Shown: piece after piece, positions 17,336-25,770 of the stretch
Position numbering within the stretch: position 1 is the first letter of the stretch
How the letters are laid out: the number at the start of each line of letters is the position of its first letter
DNA from: CAZMCH01 sp964564735
Lineage (GTDB): Bacteria > Poribacteria > DTPJ01
Length of the DNA: 36,777 nucleotides
Reading direction: 5' to 3'
Assembly (NCBI GenBank): GCA_964564735.1
Contig: CAZMCH010000036.1
Coordinates: 1 to 36,777, forward strand
Translations under genes and position numbers: made by a program
Notes under the pieces: generated by a model
Told to the model about the DNA's origin: nothing
What the model saw: the letters and a program-made list of their open reading frames with translations, nothing else
Database searches by the model: none

Positions 17336-18286
17336 ATGAATTTAGACACAAATATCATGGAAATTTCGATCAAGGTCGAAAATCTCACAAAAAATTTTAA
17401 TGATCTTATTGCTGTTGATTCCATAAATTTTTCAGTAGAAAAAGGCGAGATATTTGGTTTTTTAGGACCAAACGGCGCAGGTAAAACTACCACAATTCGT
17501 ATGCTTACGGGTATGATCCTGCCAGATTCCGGATATGCAGAAGTAGCGGGATTGCCAATAAATCGCAATGTTGAAAAATTACATGAAGCTATTGGATTAC
17601 TTACAGAATTCCCCGGCTTCTACGAAAGATTAAGCGCAATCCAAAACCTTAGATATTTTGCAGGTTTTTATCCTGATATTGATATTCAAAAACAGGTCCA
17701 GAAATACTTAAAAGAAGTTAATTTATGGGAACGCAAGGATGATAAAGTAAAAACATTCTCAAAGGGCATGAAGCAAAGATTAGCTATTGTGCGCTCGCTT
17801 TTACACGAACCCAAAGTTATATTCCTAGATGAACCCACCGTAGGACTTGATCCCGAATCTGCACAAGATATCCGAAAAATGATAATAAAGTTAAGAGAAG
17901 ATGGAAGAACTATATTTCTATCAACTCATAATTTATCAGAAGCAGAATCTTTATGCGACCGTATAGCTGTTATGAATACTAAAATAGTAGCAACAGACAC
18001 TCCAGAAAAACTTCGTAACCAAGTATTCAAACGTGAATTGATTATAGAGATGGATTCTGTTACAGATAAGCTGGTAGAAAATATCCGCAAATTAGACTTT
18101 GTTTCTTCTATCAGACAAGATAGAAACAGGCTTATTGTATATATTGATGACATAGAAAAGAACCGACCAGTGCTTATAAAAAATATTGTGGAGGTTGGCG
18201 GAATGATACAAAGTGTATTTGAGGAAAAACACTCCCTTGAGGAAGTATATCTTTCTTTAGTTCACAAGGAGGACATTGCACAATAA
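17336..18286 (+). CDS. ABC-2-type transporter ATP-binding protein
   Basis: This is a 316-residue ATPase subunit of the CcmA/NatA class. Walker A is GPNGAGKT (44-51), the signature reads FSKGMKQRLAIVRSLL, Walker B IFLDEPTVGLDP and the H-loop STHNLSEAE. The C-terminal 90 residues form the extra domain common to drug/polysaccharide ABC-2 ATPases. Its membrane partner is not adjacent: the next gene, starting directly after the stop, is a glycosyltransferase, and no ABC-2 permease lies in the window. The start is uncertain because neither ATG 17336 nor ATG 17357 has a good ribosome-binding site. The substrate is unknown; context suggests an envelope component. Confidence 0.85.
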   Translation: MNLDTNIMEISIKVENLTKNFNDLIAVDSINFSVEKGEIFGFLGPNGAGKTTTIRMLTGMILPDSGYAEVAGLPINRNVEKLHEAIGLLTEFPGFYERLSAIQNLRYFAGFYPDIDIQKQVQKYLKEVNLWERKDDKVKTFSKGMKQRLAIVRSLLHEPKVIFLDEPTVGLDPESAQDIRKMIIKLREDGRTIFLSTHNLSEAESLCDRIAVMNTKIVATDTPEKLRNQVFKRELIIEMDSVTDKLVENIRKLDFVSSIRQDRNRLIVYIDDIEKNRPVLIKNIVEVGGMIQSVFEEKHSLEEVYLSLVHKEDIAQ

Positions 18287-19363
18287 ATGGATTCTCCCTA
18301 TAATATAGAAAGGATTCTAATAATTCGCACTGATGGCATTGGAGATGTTCTGAATTCTACTCCAGCTATTTCTGCTCTTCGTCAAACTTATCAAAATGCT
18401 CATATCTCCATAGTTGTAAAGCCACATGGTGCAGAGATATTATCAAATAATCCTGATATTGATGAAATAATTGTATACAATCCAAAAACTGACGATAAAG
18501 GCTTGATTGGTAAGATTAAATTTCTTAAACGATTAGGCTTAGGAAATTATGATGCCACAATAGTTTTACATAATTCCTCTATGGGCAATCTTATGGCTTA
18601 TGCTTCTCGTGCAAAAATCAGGATTGGGCGTAAATCCGAATCAAAGGGTTTTAGTAATACTCTAACACATTGGGTAAATAATCATGACCCAAAAGGCACA
18701 AAGCATGAAATTGACAGAAATATTGATATTGTAAATCTTCTAAATGTAAAAAGTGTATCTAAACAATTAAAGTTTTATCTAACAGATGGCGAAAAAGAAT
18801 ATGCGGAGAGATTTTTGCATGATCACGCTTTTGCAGACGAAAAAAAGGCAGAAAATCCGATTTTTCGCCTTGTAGGTATGCATCCCGGAGGGAGTTCCTA
18901 TGATAAATTATGGACTCCAGATGGCTTTATAGAAATAGCAGACAGATTGGTTGGTGAATTTAATGCCAGAATAATGCTCTTTGGCGGACCGAATGAAGTA
19001 AAGCTGGTGCAGAATATCACAGATAATATAACTTATCCAATTATAACTGCATTTGGCGTTAGTTTGAGACAATTTGCTTCATTATTAAATAGATGCTCAT
19101 TGTTCATCTGCAATGATTCAGGTCCAATGCACATCGCATCCGCTTTGAATATTCCAACTATCGCTATATTTGGACCAACTGATTATGTCCGCTGGAGACC
19201 AAATAATAAAAAGTCATTAGTTGTTAGAAAAGAAATGGACTGCTGGCCTTGCAGTGCGCATAAATGTAAAAAAAATTACGAATGCACAAAGACTTTGCCT
19301 GTTTCTCAGGTGTGGGATGCTATTATCAAATTATCAACAGATGATAGTGTCTGTATGTTATAA
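18287..19363 (+). CDS. Glycosyltransferase family 9 (heptosyltransferase-like)
   Basis: GT9 enzymes add heptose (or related sugars) to the lipopolysaccharide core on the cytoplasmic side of the inner membrane. The 358 residues show the family's N-terminal RTDGIGDVLNSTPAI (14-28), the middle GMHPGGSSYDKLW and the C-terminal donor-site CNDSGPMHIASAL followed by IFGPTDYVRWRP. The C-terminus carries a Cys-rich stretch (DCWPCSAHKCKK...EC) often seen in heptosyltransferases. ATG 18287 directly follows the TAA of the ABC ATPase; AAGGAGG lies 14 bases upstream, slightly far. This is the best evidence in the window for an LPS-bearing outer membrane. Confidence 0.88.
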   Translation: MDSPYNIERILIIRTDGIGDVLNSTPAISALRQTYQNAHISIVVKPHGAEILSNNPDIDEIIVYNPKTDDKGLIGKIKFLKRLGLGNYDATIVLHNSSMGNLMAYASRAKIRIGRKSESKGFSNTLTHWVNNHDPKGTKHEIDRNIDIVNLLNVKSVSKQLKFYLTDGEKEYAERFLHDHAFADEKKAENPIFRLVGMHPGGSSYDKLWTPDGFIEIADRLVGEFNARIMLFGGPNEVKLVQNITDNITYPIITAFGVSLRQFASLLNRCSLFICNDSGPMHIASALNIPTIAIFGPTDYVRWRPNNKKSLVVRKEMDCWPCSAHKCKKNYECTKTLPVSQVWDAIIKLSTDDSVCML

Positions 19364-19385
19364 CACTCAAAAAAGGAGTTTGAAG

Positions 19386-21689
19386 ATGAGTTCAACATCA
19401 GTAACACTGGAAGACCCATTGTTACAGATAGGTCCTAAACAAGAACTTCCAAAAACTGTAAATGAAGCGTTTTCAAATGTGGCGTTATCTGGTGAAGAAA
19501 TTAAAGTATCAGTCCTAAGTGATATGAGTCTTGATGGTTCTTACAAAGATTCATGGTTTTTAGGAACTGATAAACGATTGCTAGTCTTCAATGGCGATAA
19601 TAAAAAAAGCACCGAATTAGTCCATGAAATTCCCATTTCTGACATAAAAGAGGTTAAAATCAAGAATTATATCGGAAATGGATTACTTGAGATTATAACC
19701 GAAGAAAAGGCTGTTGAATTCCTTCGATTTTCAAGGACTGCTCTATATGGTAACAGTATCATTGAGATACCACAAGCAATAGATAAACTGAGGGAACAAA
19801 ACGGTCATATTATAGAAAAAAAGTCCGAAGGTGGTCATGGAAAACAAGGGCATCGATGCGAAAAATGCGGTGGAATAATACCTTTCTGGACGGATTCTTG
19901 CCCCCATTGCCTTGATAAAAGGTCTTTGCTTTTTAGGCTCTTTGGCTATCTAAAACCATACTGGTATATGGTTATTGTTTCTTTTGTTCTTTCGCTTATT
20001 GGAATTGGGTTGGACCTTGCGACAACCTATATGACAAAACCGCTTACTGATAGCGTTTTTGCCCCAACTGATCCTGCTCTTGAGGCAGATACTGCGCGAA
20101 GGATATATCTATTAAATGTCTTTGTTATTGCCCTTATAGCCATGCACGTAACCGCTACCGCTTTGGGAACTTTACGAACCTATGCAATGAGTTGGCTAGG
20201 TAATAAAGTTATACTCGATCTAAGAACTTCTGCTTATGAATACCTGCAAAGATTGTCTTTGAGTTTCTATGACAAAAAAGAAACAGGGAGGCTAATGTCT
20301 CGCATTACCTATGATACGGGTAACCTTCAGCATTTCATTGTTAATGGCATACAAGATTTTTCTATTGATGTGCTTATGTTATTGGGAATGAGTATTGTTC
20401 TTTTTGTTACAAACTGGGAATTGGCTGCATTGACCCTTATACCAATACCGCTTCTTATTGTAGGAACAATTATATTTGGCAAGAAAATGCACTTGGCATA
20501 TCATAGAGTTTGGAGGCGAATGTCAAGTATATCTGCTGTTCTAACTGATACCATCCCGGGTGTTAGAGTTGTAAAAACATTTGTTGCAGAACATAGAGAA
20601 ATAGACCGATTTAGCAAAATTAATAAGGAGTTTTTTAATTCCAGTATGATTACAGCCAAACTAAGCACTCTCTATTTCCCGATCATGGGTTTTGCTACAT
20701 TTGCTGGTGGCATTATAATCAGATGGGTTGGCGGACGAGAAGTTATCACTGGTGACACGTCATTAGGCGCATTAATGCTATTTATGGGATATATGTGGCG
20801 ATTTTATGGTCATGTAAACGGCTTAACAAGACTTAATCAAACGCTCCAAATGGCTGCATCTGCCGCTGAAAGAGTTTTTGAGATTCTCGATGCTCAACCT
20901 GAAATTGATGACAAAAAGAATGCCATTGATTTGCCTCCAATAAAGGGGGATATAAAATTTGAAAATGTTGTATTTACTTATGACGGTGATAAAAGGGCAC
21001 TAGATGGAATTTCTTTTGAGGCAAAAGCCGGACAAATGATCGGGCTTTCTGGACCCAGTGGTGCGGGGAAAACTACACTTATAAACCTTCTTAGCAGATT
21101 CTATGAAGCAACTGAAGGAAAAATTACGATTGATGGATATGATATTAGGGATGTCAAAGTTAGATCTCTACGTGATCAGATTAGTATTGTCTTACAAGAG
21201 CCATTCCTATTTCACGGTAGTATAGCGGATAATATAGCATATAGCAAACAAGATGCCACAAAATCAGAGATTATAGCAGCAGCAAAGGCAGCTAATGCAC
21301 ACGAGTTTATAATGAACTTTCCTGATGGTTATGATACGATGGTTGGTGAGAGAGGGGTTGGTTTATCTGGTGGAGAAAAACAGCGAATATCTATTGCCAG
21401 AGCTATTTTGAAAAACCCAAGAATCTTGATTCTTGATGAAGCGACATCTTCCGTTGATACAGAGACAGAATCGCTTATACAATCTGCTATTGAAAGACTC
21501 ATTGAAGGACGAACAACATTTGCAATTGCTCATAGGCTTTCAACATTGAAAAGAGCAGATAAGTTATTGATCCTCGAAAAAGGAAAGATCGCTGAACAAG
21601 GTTCACATAACGAGTTACTTGAGAACAATGGCTTATATAAACGGCTTGTTGATATGCAATCTGAACTATCAAAAATAAAGGCAATATAA
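19386..21689 (+). CDS. ABC exporter (MsbA-like half-transporter) with N-terminal PH-like and zinc-ribbon domains
   Basis: This 767-residue type IV ABC exporter half-transporter should homodimerise to export a lipid or glycolipid. The ABC membrane domain covers about 180-470 (six segments). The ATPase has Walker A GPSGAGKT at 556-563, LSGGEKQRISIARAI and LDEATSSVD. Unusually, about 180 residues precede the transporter. Residues about 35-140 look like a bacterial PH-like domain (WFLGTDKRLLVF ... ISDIKEVKIKNYIG). They are followed by a zinc ribbon with Cys158, Cys161, Cys172 and Cys175. The start is ATG 19386, seven bases after AAGGAG; an upstream frame inside the previous gene is rejected. It is the last gene of the envelope cluster. 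Confidence 0.9.
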   Translation: MSSTSVTLEDPLLQIGPKQELPKTVNEAFSNVALSGEEIKVSVLSDMSLDGSYKDSWFLGTDKRLLVFNGDNKKSTELVHEIPISDIKEVKIKNYIGNGLLEIITEEKAVEFLRFSRTALYGNSIIEIPQAIDKLREQNGHIIEKKSEGGHGKQGHRCEKCGGIIPFWTDSCPHCLDKRSLLFRLFGYLKPYWYMVIVSFVLSLIGIGLDLATTYMTKPLTDSVFAPTDPALEADTARRIYLLNVFVIALIAMHVTATALGTLRTYAMSWLGNKVILDLRTSAYEYLQRLSLSFYDKKETGRLMSRITYDTGNLQHFIVNGIQDFSIDVLMLLGMSIVLFVTNWELAALTLIPIPLLIVGTIIFGKKMHLAYHRVWRRMSSISAVLTDTIPGVRVVKTFVAEHREIDRFSKINKEFFNSSMITAKLSTLYFPIMGFATFAGGIIIRWVGGREVITGDTSLGALMLFMGYMWRFYGHVNGLTRLNQTLQMAASAAERVFEILDAQPEIDDKKNAIDLPPIKGDIKFENVVFTYDGDKRALDGISFEAKAGQMIGLSGPSGAGKTTLINLLSRFYEATEGKITIDGYDIRDVKVRSLRDQISIVLQEPFLFHGSIADNIAYSKQDATKSEIIAAAKAANAHEFIMNFPDGYDTMVGERGVGLSGGEKQRISIARAILKNPRILILDEATSSVDTETESLIQSAIERLIEGRTTFAIAHRLSTLKRADKLLILEKGKIAEQGSHNELLENNGLYKRLVDMQSELSKIKAI

Positions 21690-21697
21690 TAATTAAA

Positions 21698-21785
21698 ACG
21701 TGATACGTGAAACGTAAAAGGCTAAGCATAATAAAGTAAATATCATGACGCATTACGTTTCACGTATTACACATAACGCATTACA
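21698..21785. repeat. Intergenic inverted repeat with a perfect 15-bp stem
   Basis: ATACGTGAAACGTAA (21703-21717) is perfectly complementary to TTACGTTTCACGTAT (21753-21767). Short direct repeats of CGCATTAC (about 21750 and 21778) extend the pattern into the stop of the next gene. It lies between two convergent genes, where it could work as a bidirectional 3' hairpin. Its iterated ACGTAAT/ACGTGAA make-up looks like a dispersed intergenic repeat rather than a classic terminator. Confidence 0.75.
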
Positions 21786-22770
21786 AATTTACAGGCTTTC
21801 CTGTTTTTGATGATTCGTATATTGCATTAAATATAACGACGGATTTTCGTCCTTCGTTTCCATCACATGCCACTGGTGTGCCTTTGGTGACTGCTGATAC
21901 CATATCTTCGATTATATTTGATGGACCCGACTCAACATCAATATCTTCAAGTTTTGCATCAGGTTTGCCTTCAACATGATACATTTCAACTTTTGAATCT
22001 CGCCAAGATAATGTTCCTTTTGAACCAGAGAATTCAAGAGAACTACCAATATTTGGAATACTGCAAGTTGTTGTTTGAAGAACACCATAAGCCCCGCTTG
22101 CAAATTCCAGAATTGCGACGCTTAAATCTTCCGTCTCAATATTGTGATTCATAGTCGCGCTTTTACCAATAACAGTTTTAACAGAACCCATAAACCATTG
22201 AATTAGATCAATAAAATGAACTCCCTGATTAGCTGCTGAACCGCCTTCATAACGCCTTTTGCTTCGCCATCCTGCAGGTGATCCGCCATCATAATAGCTT
22301 TGATCCCTGAACCATTTCATTCTCAAATCAGCAAGGAACATTCTGCCTAAAATGCCTGTTTGTATGGCTTTATGAACACGCTTATTTGAGTTTGAATAGC
22401 GTTCGCCAAAGTCAACAGCGAGTATAACTCCTGCATTTTTTGCTGTCTCAATAAGTTCATCGCATTTTTCAACGAGAATGTCCATTGGCTTAGTTGTATA
22501 AACGTGCTTTCCAGCTTTCGCCGCCATTATAGAGAAATCTGCGTGCATTCCGCTTGGAGACATAACGCCAACTACATCAATATCATCTCTCTCTAGCATT
22601 TTTTCATAGCTGGTTTCATATTCACAACCAAGTTTGTTAGCAAGAGCCTTAGCCCTTTCCTCAACGAAATCACAAACACAAACAAGCTTTGCACCAGCAG
22701 TTTTTGATGCTGTCTCTGCTCTGCTTGCCCCCATACCTGTTCCGACAATTCCAAATCGAACATCAGCCAT
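21781..22770 (-). CDS. Gfo/Idh/MocA family oxidoreductase
   Basis: This is a 329-residue NAD(P)-dependent dehydrogenase acting on sugars, inositols or related compounds. The Rossmann motif GIVGTGMG is at 7-14. The usual EKP reads TTKP with Lys94. The second domain holds the catalytic-type motif GVHFIDLIQW (His183, Asp186). The start is ATG 22770, six bases after AAAGGAAAG; a longer frame adds 13 residues with no site. It converges on the ABC exporter gene. A gap of 46 bases separates it from the upstream LamG gene, which is on the same strand but lies behind it in the direction of transcription. The substrate cannot be named. Confidence 0.9.
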   Translation of the reverse strand: MADVRFGIVGTGMGASRAETASKTAGAKLVCVCDFVEERAKALANKLGCEYETSYEKMLERDDIDVVGVMSPSGMHADFSIMAAKAGKHVYTTKPMDILVEKCDELIETAKNAGVILAVDFGERYSNSNKRVHKAIQTGILGRMFLADLRMKWFRDQSYYDGGSPAGWRSKRRYEGGSAANQGVHFIDLIQWFMGSVKTVIGKSATMNHNIETEDLSVAILEFASGAYGVLQTTTCSIPNIGSSLEFSGSKGTLSWRDSKVEMYHVEGKPDAKLEDIDVESGPSNIIEDMVSAVTKGTPVACDGNEGRKSVVIFNAIYESSKTGKPVNL

Positions 22771-22816
22771 AATTCTTTCCTTTACAGTTATGAAAATGTT
22801 ATAATCCAATCATTTG

Positions 22817-23581
22817 TTAGAAGGACTTGCTTTTGATACTTCCCCATAATGAAGCGGATTTGCCTATCGGGTCCACTGATGCCCATTTTCCGCTCATCAA
22901 ACTCTTGACATCATTTTCAGATATTGCAATGTTAAACAGAATTGCTTCGTCAATTTGACCCTCAAAGGCATCACCAAGTGCGCCTCCACCTATCCTTGAA
23001 ATGCCCTGATTGATTTTCTTGCCCTTCCATTGATCATTAGAATAAACTTCTGCTCCATCAACATAAGCCCTAACCCATGTTCCGTCATAGGATATAGCTG
23101 TATGATACCAGACGCCTTCTTTGGGTTCAAAGAATGGTAACCAGCCAGCAGTGCTTCCATCTTGAAATGCGAAATAAAACTCAAGCTGATTTGGCTGATG
23201 AGTATTACCTATGCCATACTCTATTGACCATGGGCTTGTTCCTCTTGAATGTAGTCGAGGGACTCCACCGCTTCCAGGTCCAGTTTTCTTAAACCAGCAA
23301 GCAAAAGTCATATATTCTGGCGTAACCATATCAGGAACATCAACATAATCCTCTTTACCATTAAATGACAAGGCTTTGCCTATTTTCCCATCTATCCATT
23401 TGGGATTACCAGCCAAGTCGCCATTGAGTTTATTACCAGAACCGTCTGCAGCCATTTTCCCCGCACCTTCGTTAAAATTCCAGTAACCAACAATGGTCTT
23501 AGGATTTATTTCTGCATGGCTAATACTGATCAACATAAACACACCGAGTAAAATAACAATAACATTTAGAAAGAATTTCAT
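22817..23581 (-). CDS. Secreted LamG/concanavalin A-like domain protein
   Basis: This 254-residue protein has a Sec signal peptide (MKFFLNVIVILLGVFMLISI, then SHA with probable cleavage after Ala23) and one LamG (jelly-roll) domain across about 30-235. The domain shows the characteristic GYWNFNEGAG, GDLAGNPKWIDGKIGKALSF, YTAISYDG-like (YHTAISYDGTWVRAYVDG) and IDEAILFN motifs. Such domains bind carbohydrate or mediate adhesion outside the cytoplasm. No catalytic module is attached. ATG 23581 is preceded by AAGGAG at six bases; an upstream in-frame ATG before that site is rejected. It lies 26 bases after queC but is functionally unrelated. Confidence 0.88.
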   Translation of the reverse strand: MKFFLNVIVILLGVFMLISISHAEINPKTIVGYWNFNEGAGKMAADGSGNKLNGDLAGNPKWIDGKIGKALSFNGKEDYVDVPDMVTPEYMTFACWFKKTGPGSGGVPRLHSRGTSPWSIEYGIGNTHQPNQLEFYFAFQDGSTAGWLPFFEPKEGVWYHTAISYDGTWVRAYVDGAEVYSNDQWKGKKINQGISRIGGGALGDAFEGQIDEAILFNIAISENDVKSLMSGKWASVDPIGKSASLWGSIKSKSF

Positions 23582-23607
23582 TTCATTCTCCTTTTTACCG
23601 ATAAAAT

Positions 23608-24297
23608 TCACCATTCAATATCAATAGCATACTCTATCGGGTCTTTTATGCCTGCCTTTTTGAATCCTCTTATTCTCAAAGCACAGCTATCACAAACACC
23701 ACAAGCCTTATCTGTATTCTTGTAACAAGACCATGTTAAATGCAAAGGGGCTGAAAGATCAACGCCTTCGCGGACAATTTCGTCCTTTTTCATATCTATA
23801 AGGGGCGTTATAACTTCAATATGTGTATCAGGCTTAGTTCCAACATCGATAAGCTTGTTCAAAGCCTGATAATACTCCTTTCGACAGTCGGGATAGCCTG
23901 AGCTATCTTCCTCAACTGCACCGATAAAAATTTTGCTTGCCCCTATAACTTCTGCCCATGATACACCAATTGCGATTAGATGGGTATTTCTAAAAGGAAC
24001 ATAGGATGTTGGTATCTCTTTACTTTCAAGATTTGCTTTACTGACAGAAATATTATCATCTGTCAGACTTGACCCGCCAATTTCTTTTAAATACTCAATA
24101 CTTGCAGTAAGTCTTTTTTTTACCTTATAATAATCTGCTATGGCATGGAAAGATTTTAACTCACGTTCTTCTGTTTTCTGCCCGTAGCTAACATGAAGTA
24201 ATGCCAATTCATATTTTTCATTGGCTATCGCAGTAGTAACGCAACTATCCATCCCTCCGCTAACAAGCACTATTGCTAATTCCTTATTCAAGCCCAT
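23608..24297 (-). CDS. queC: 7-cyano-7-deazaguanine synthase QueC
   Basis: QueC converts 7-carboxy-7-deazaguanine to preQ0 with ATP and ammonia, in queuosine or archaeosine-type deazaguanine synthesis. The 229 residues show the PP-loop SGGMDS near the N-terminus, the FRNTHLIAIG region and the C-terminal zinc site Cys191, Cys199, Cys202 and Cys205 (WSC...CGVCDSC). ATG 24297 is preceded by AAAGGG and overlaps the end of the epimerase gene by 14 bases. queD, queE and queF are not in the window, so the rest of the pathway must lie elsewhere. Confidence 0.95.
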   Translation of the reverse strand: MGLNKELAIVLVSGGMDSCVTTAIANEKYELALLHVSYGQKTEERELKSFHAIADYYKVKKRLTASIEYLKEIGGSSLTDDNISVSKANLESKEIPTSYVPFRNTHLIAIGVSWAEVIGASKIFIGAVEEDSSGYPDCRKEYYQALNKLIDVGTKPDTHIEVITPLIDMKKDEIVREGVDLSAPLHLTWSCYKNTDKACGVCDSCALRIRGFKKAGIKDPIEYAIDIEW

Positions 24298-25312
24298 CTG
24301 ATTCACCCTTTTGAACAGCAACGGCAGAATCAACCATCTCTTTGATACCCCATTTGGGTTGATAGTTTATTGCATATCTAGCCCTGATGTTATTCAAGTC
24401 ATACATCCATCTTACAGGTGTCTGCCAATGCAAAACAGGCAAGCCTATTACTTGTGATATTATCTCTGCTGATTGGGTATATGTAATCGGTTCAGGCGCG
24501 CTGACATTAAAAGCTAATCCCGCATCAGTCTTGTTTTCAATAGCACAGATACAGGCATGAGCAACATCACGGGCATCAACTGGTTGATAATGCCAAGGGG
24601 CATTATATTTATCGACAATTGCGCATGGCTGGTCTTTTGATATTGCAGAAGCCTCTAATTCTTTCCAAAGCTCCGTTCCATTTGGCATGTAAAGGCTACT
24701 TCTTGGACTGCTTTGTCCTGCCTTTAAAATTGCACATACAAAATCTACTGACCATCTGCTAAGTATGGCTGTTCCAGAAATGATACCTGATGGTCTAAGT
24801 ATGCTTGTAAGTAAGCCTGTCTGTCTTGTATATCCCTTGATAAGTTCTTCACATGCCATTTTACTGAGTGCATATGCCCCTTCTGGACGCAACGGGTGCA
24901 TCTCATCAACAGGATTATAAATTGTGGCAATTGAATGAGAATCATTAGGATAGACGCTTGATGAGCTTATATAAACAAATCGCTGTATCTTATCAGCATT
25001 CTTTGATGAAACGCTGACCAAATTAAATGTATTCATTACATTGTTATTAAACATCTCTGCTTCTGTCATTCCAGGCAAAGGTCCAACAAGGTTTGCAGTA
25101 TGTATTATATATGGTGTTTTATCGATAGCCTTCTCACAAAAAGCAATATCAAGAAGATTTCCCTCAATGATCTCTATATCCAAGCTATTTAGCCTTTGCT
25201 TATTTGGATCATCAGGCAAAACGACTGCCCTGACCTCGTAGTTACCTTTGAGTAATTGCCGAACAAGCCGACATCCTACCTGACCGCTTGCACCGGTCAC
25301 CAAGACTCTCAT
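24284..25312 (-). CDS. NAD(P)-dependent sugar epimerase/dehydratase (extended SDR)
   Basis: This is a 342-residue extended short-chain dehydrogenase, typically acting on nucleotide sugars or steroid-like alcohols. The nucleotide-binding TGASGQVG is at 6-13. The catalytic set is the Ser run at 116-119 (YISSSSVYP) with Tyr147 and Lys151 (YALSK). AAGGGAG precedes ATG 25312. Its 3' end overlaps queC, so both are co-translated even though no metabolic link is obvious. The substrate is not deducible. Confidence 0.88.
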   Translation of the reverse strand: MRVLVTGASGQVGCRLVRQLLKGNYEVRAVVLPDDPNKQRLNSLDIEIIEGNLLDIAFCEKAIDKTPYIIHTANLVGPLPGMTEAEMFNNNVMNTFNLVSVSSKNADKIQRFVYISSSSVYPNDSHSIATIYNPVDEMHPLRPEGAYALSKMACEELIKGYTRQTGLLTSILRPSGIISGTAILSRWSVDFVCAILKAGQSSPRSSLYMPNGTELWKELEASAISKDQPCAIVDKYNAPWHYQPVDARDVAHACICAIENKTDAGLAFNVSAPEPITYTQSAEIISQVIGLPVLHWQTPVRWMYDLNNIRARYAINYQPKWGIKEMVDSAVAVQKGESDGLE

Positions 25313-25373
25313 ATATCATTACTCCCTTCAAGTTATTTATAAGGTTTTATGCAAATCTCTTGGCAATATAAGT

Positions 25374-25751
25374 TTATGATTCATTTTTTTGCTCTTTTTC
25401 TTCGGTATTTTCCTCTTTTTTCACATCGTTTTCAGGCTCATTTTGAGGTTGATTAAGCGCTCGTAAATAGTTCATTCTTAGCTCATAAAGAAGATTTTCA
25501 ATTAGATTGCTCTCAGGTACAGTAAGATTACCTTTTGTCTTTTCTTCAAGCATCCCGATTGTATCTATTGTGTGTTTTGCCATTGGCAGATTTCTCATGA
25601 TCTTTCCGCTTTCGGGATCACGATAACCCAAATTAATAGTCGCTATATTGTATAAATTGAAAATAAAATCCTCAAAAGTTACAGGTGGAATCTCATAAGT
25701 TGTTGATTCTTTTTGTGTTTCTTCTGTTATTTTTTCATTTTCTTGTGTCAT
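25374..25751 (-). CDS. DUF1844 domain protein
   Basis: This 125-residue acidic protein has a conserved core at about 22-100 (FEDFIFNLYNIATINLGY, AKHTIDTIGMLEEKTKGNL, LLYELRMNYL) matching DUF1844, a helical family of unknown function found in many bacterial phyla. The N- and C-termini are E/K/Q-rich and probably disordered. GGGAGG lies close upstream of ATG 25751. It follows the BNR-repeat gene after 19 bases. No function is claimed. Confidence 0.82.
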   Translation of the reverse strand: MTQENEKITEETQKESTTYEIPPVTFEDFIFNLYNIATINLGYRDPESGKIMRNLPMAKHTIDTIGMLEEKTKGNLTVPESNLIENLLYELRMNYLRALNQPQNEPENDVKKEENTEEKEQKNES

Positions 25752-25770
25752 AGAATACCTCCCGAATATT

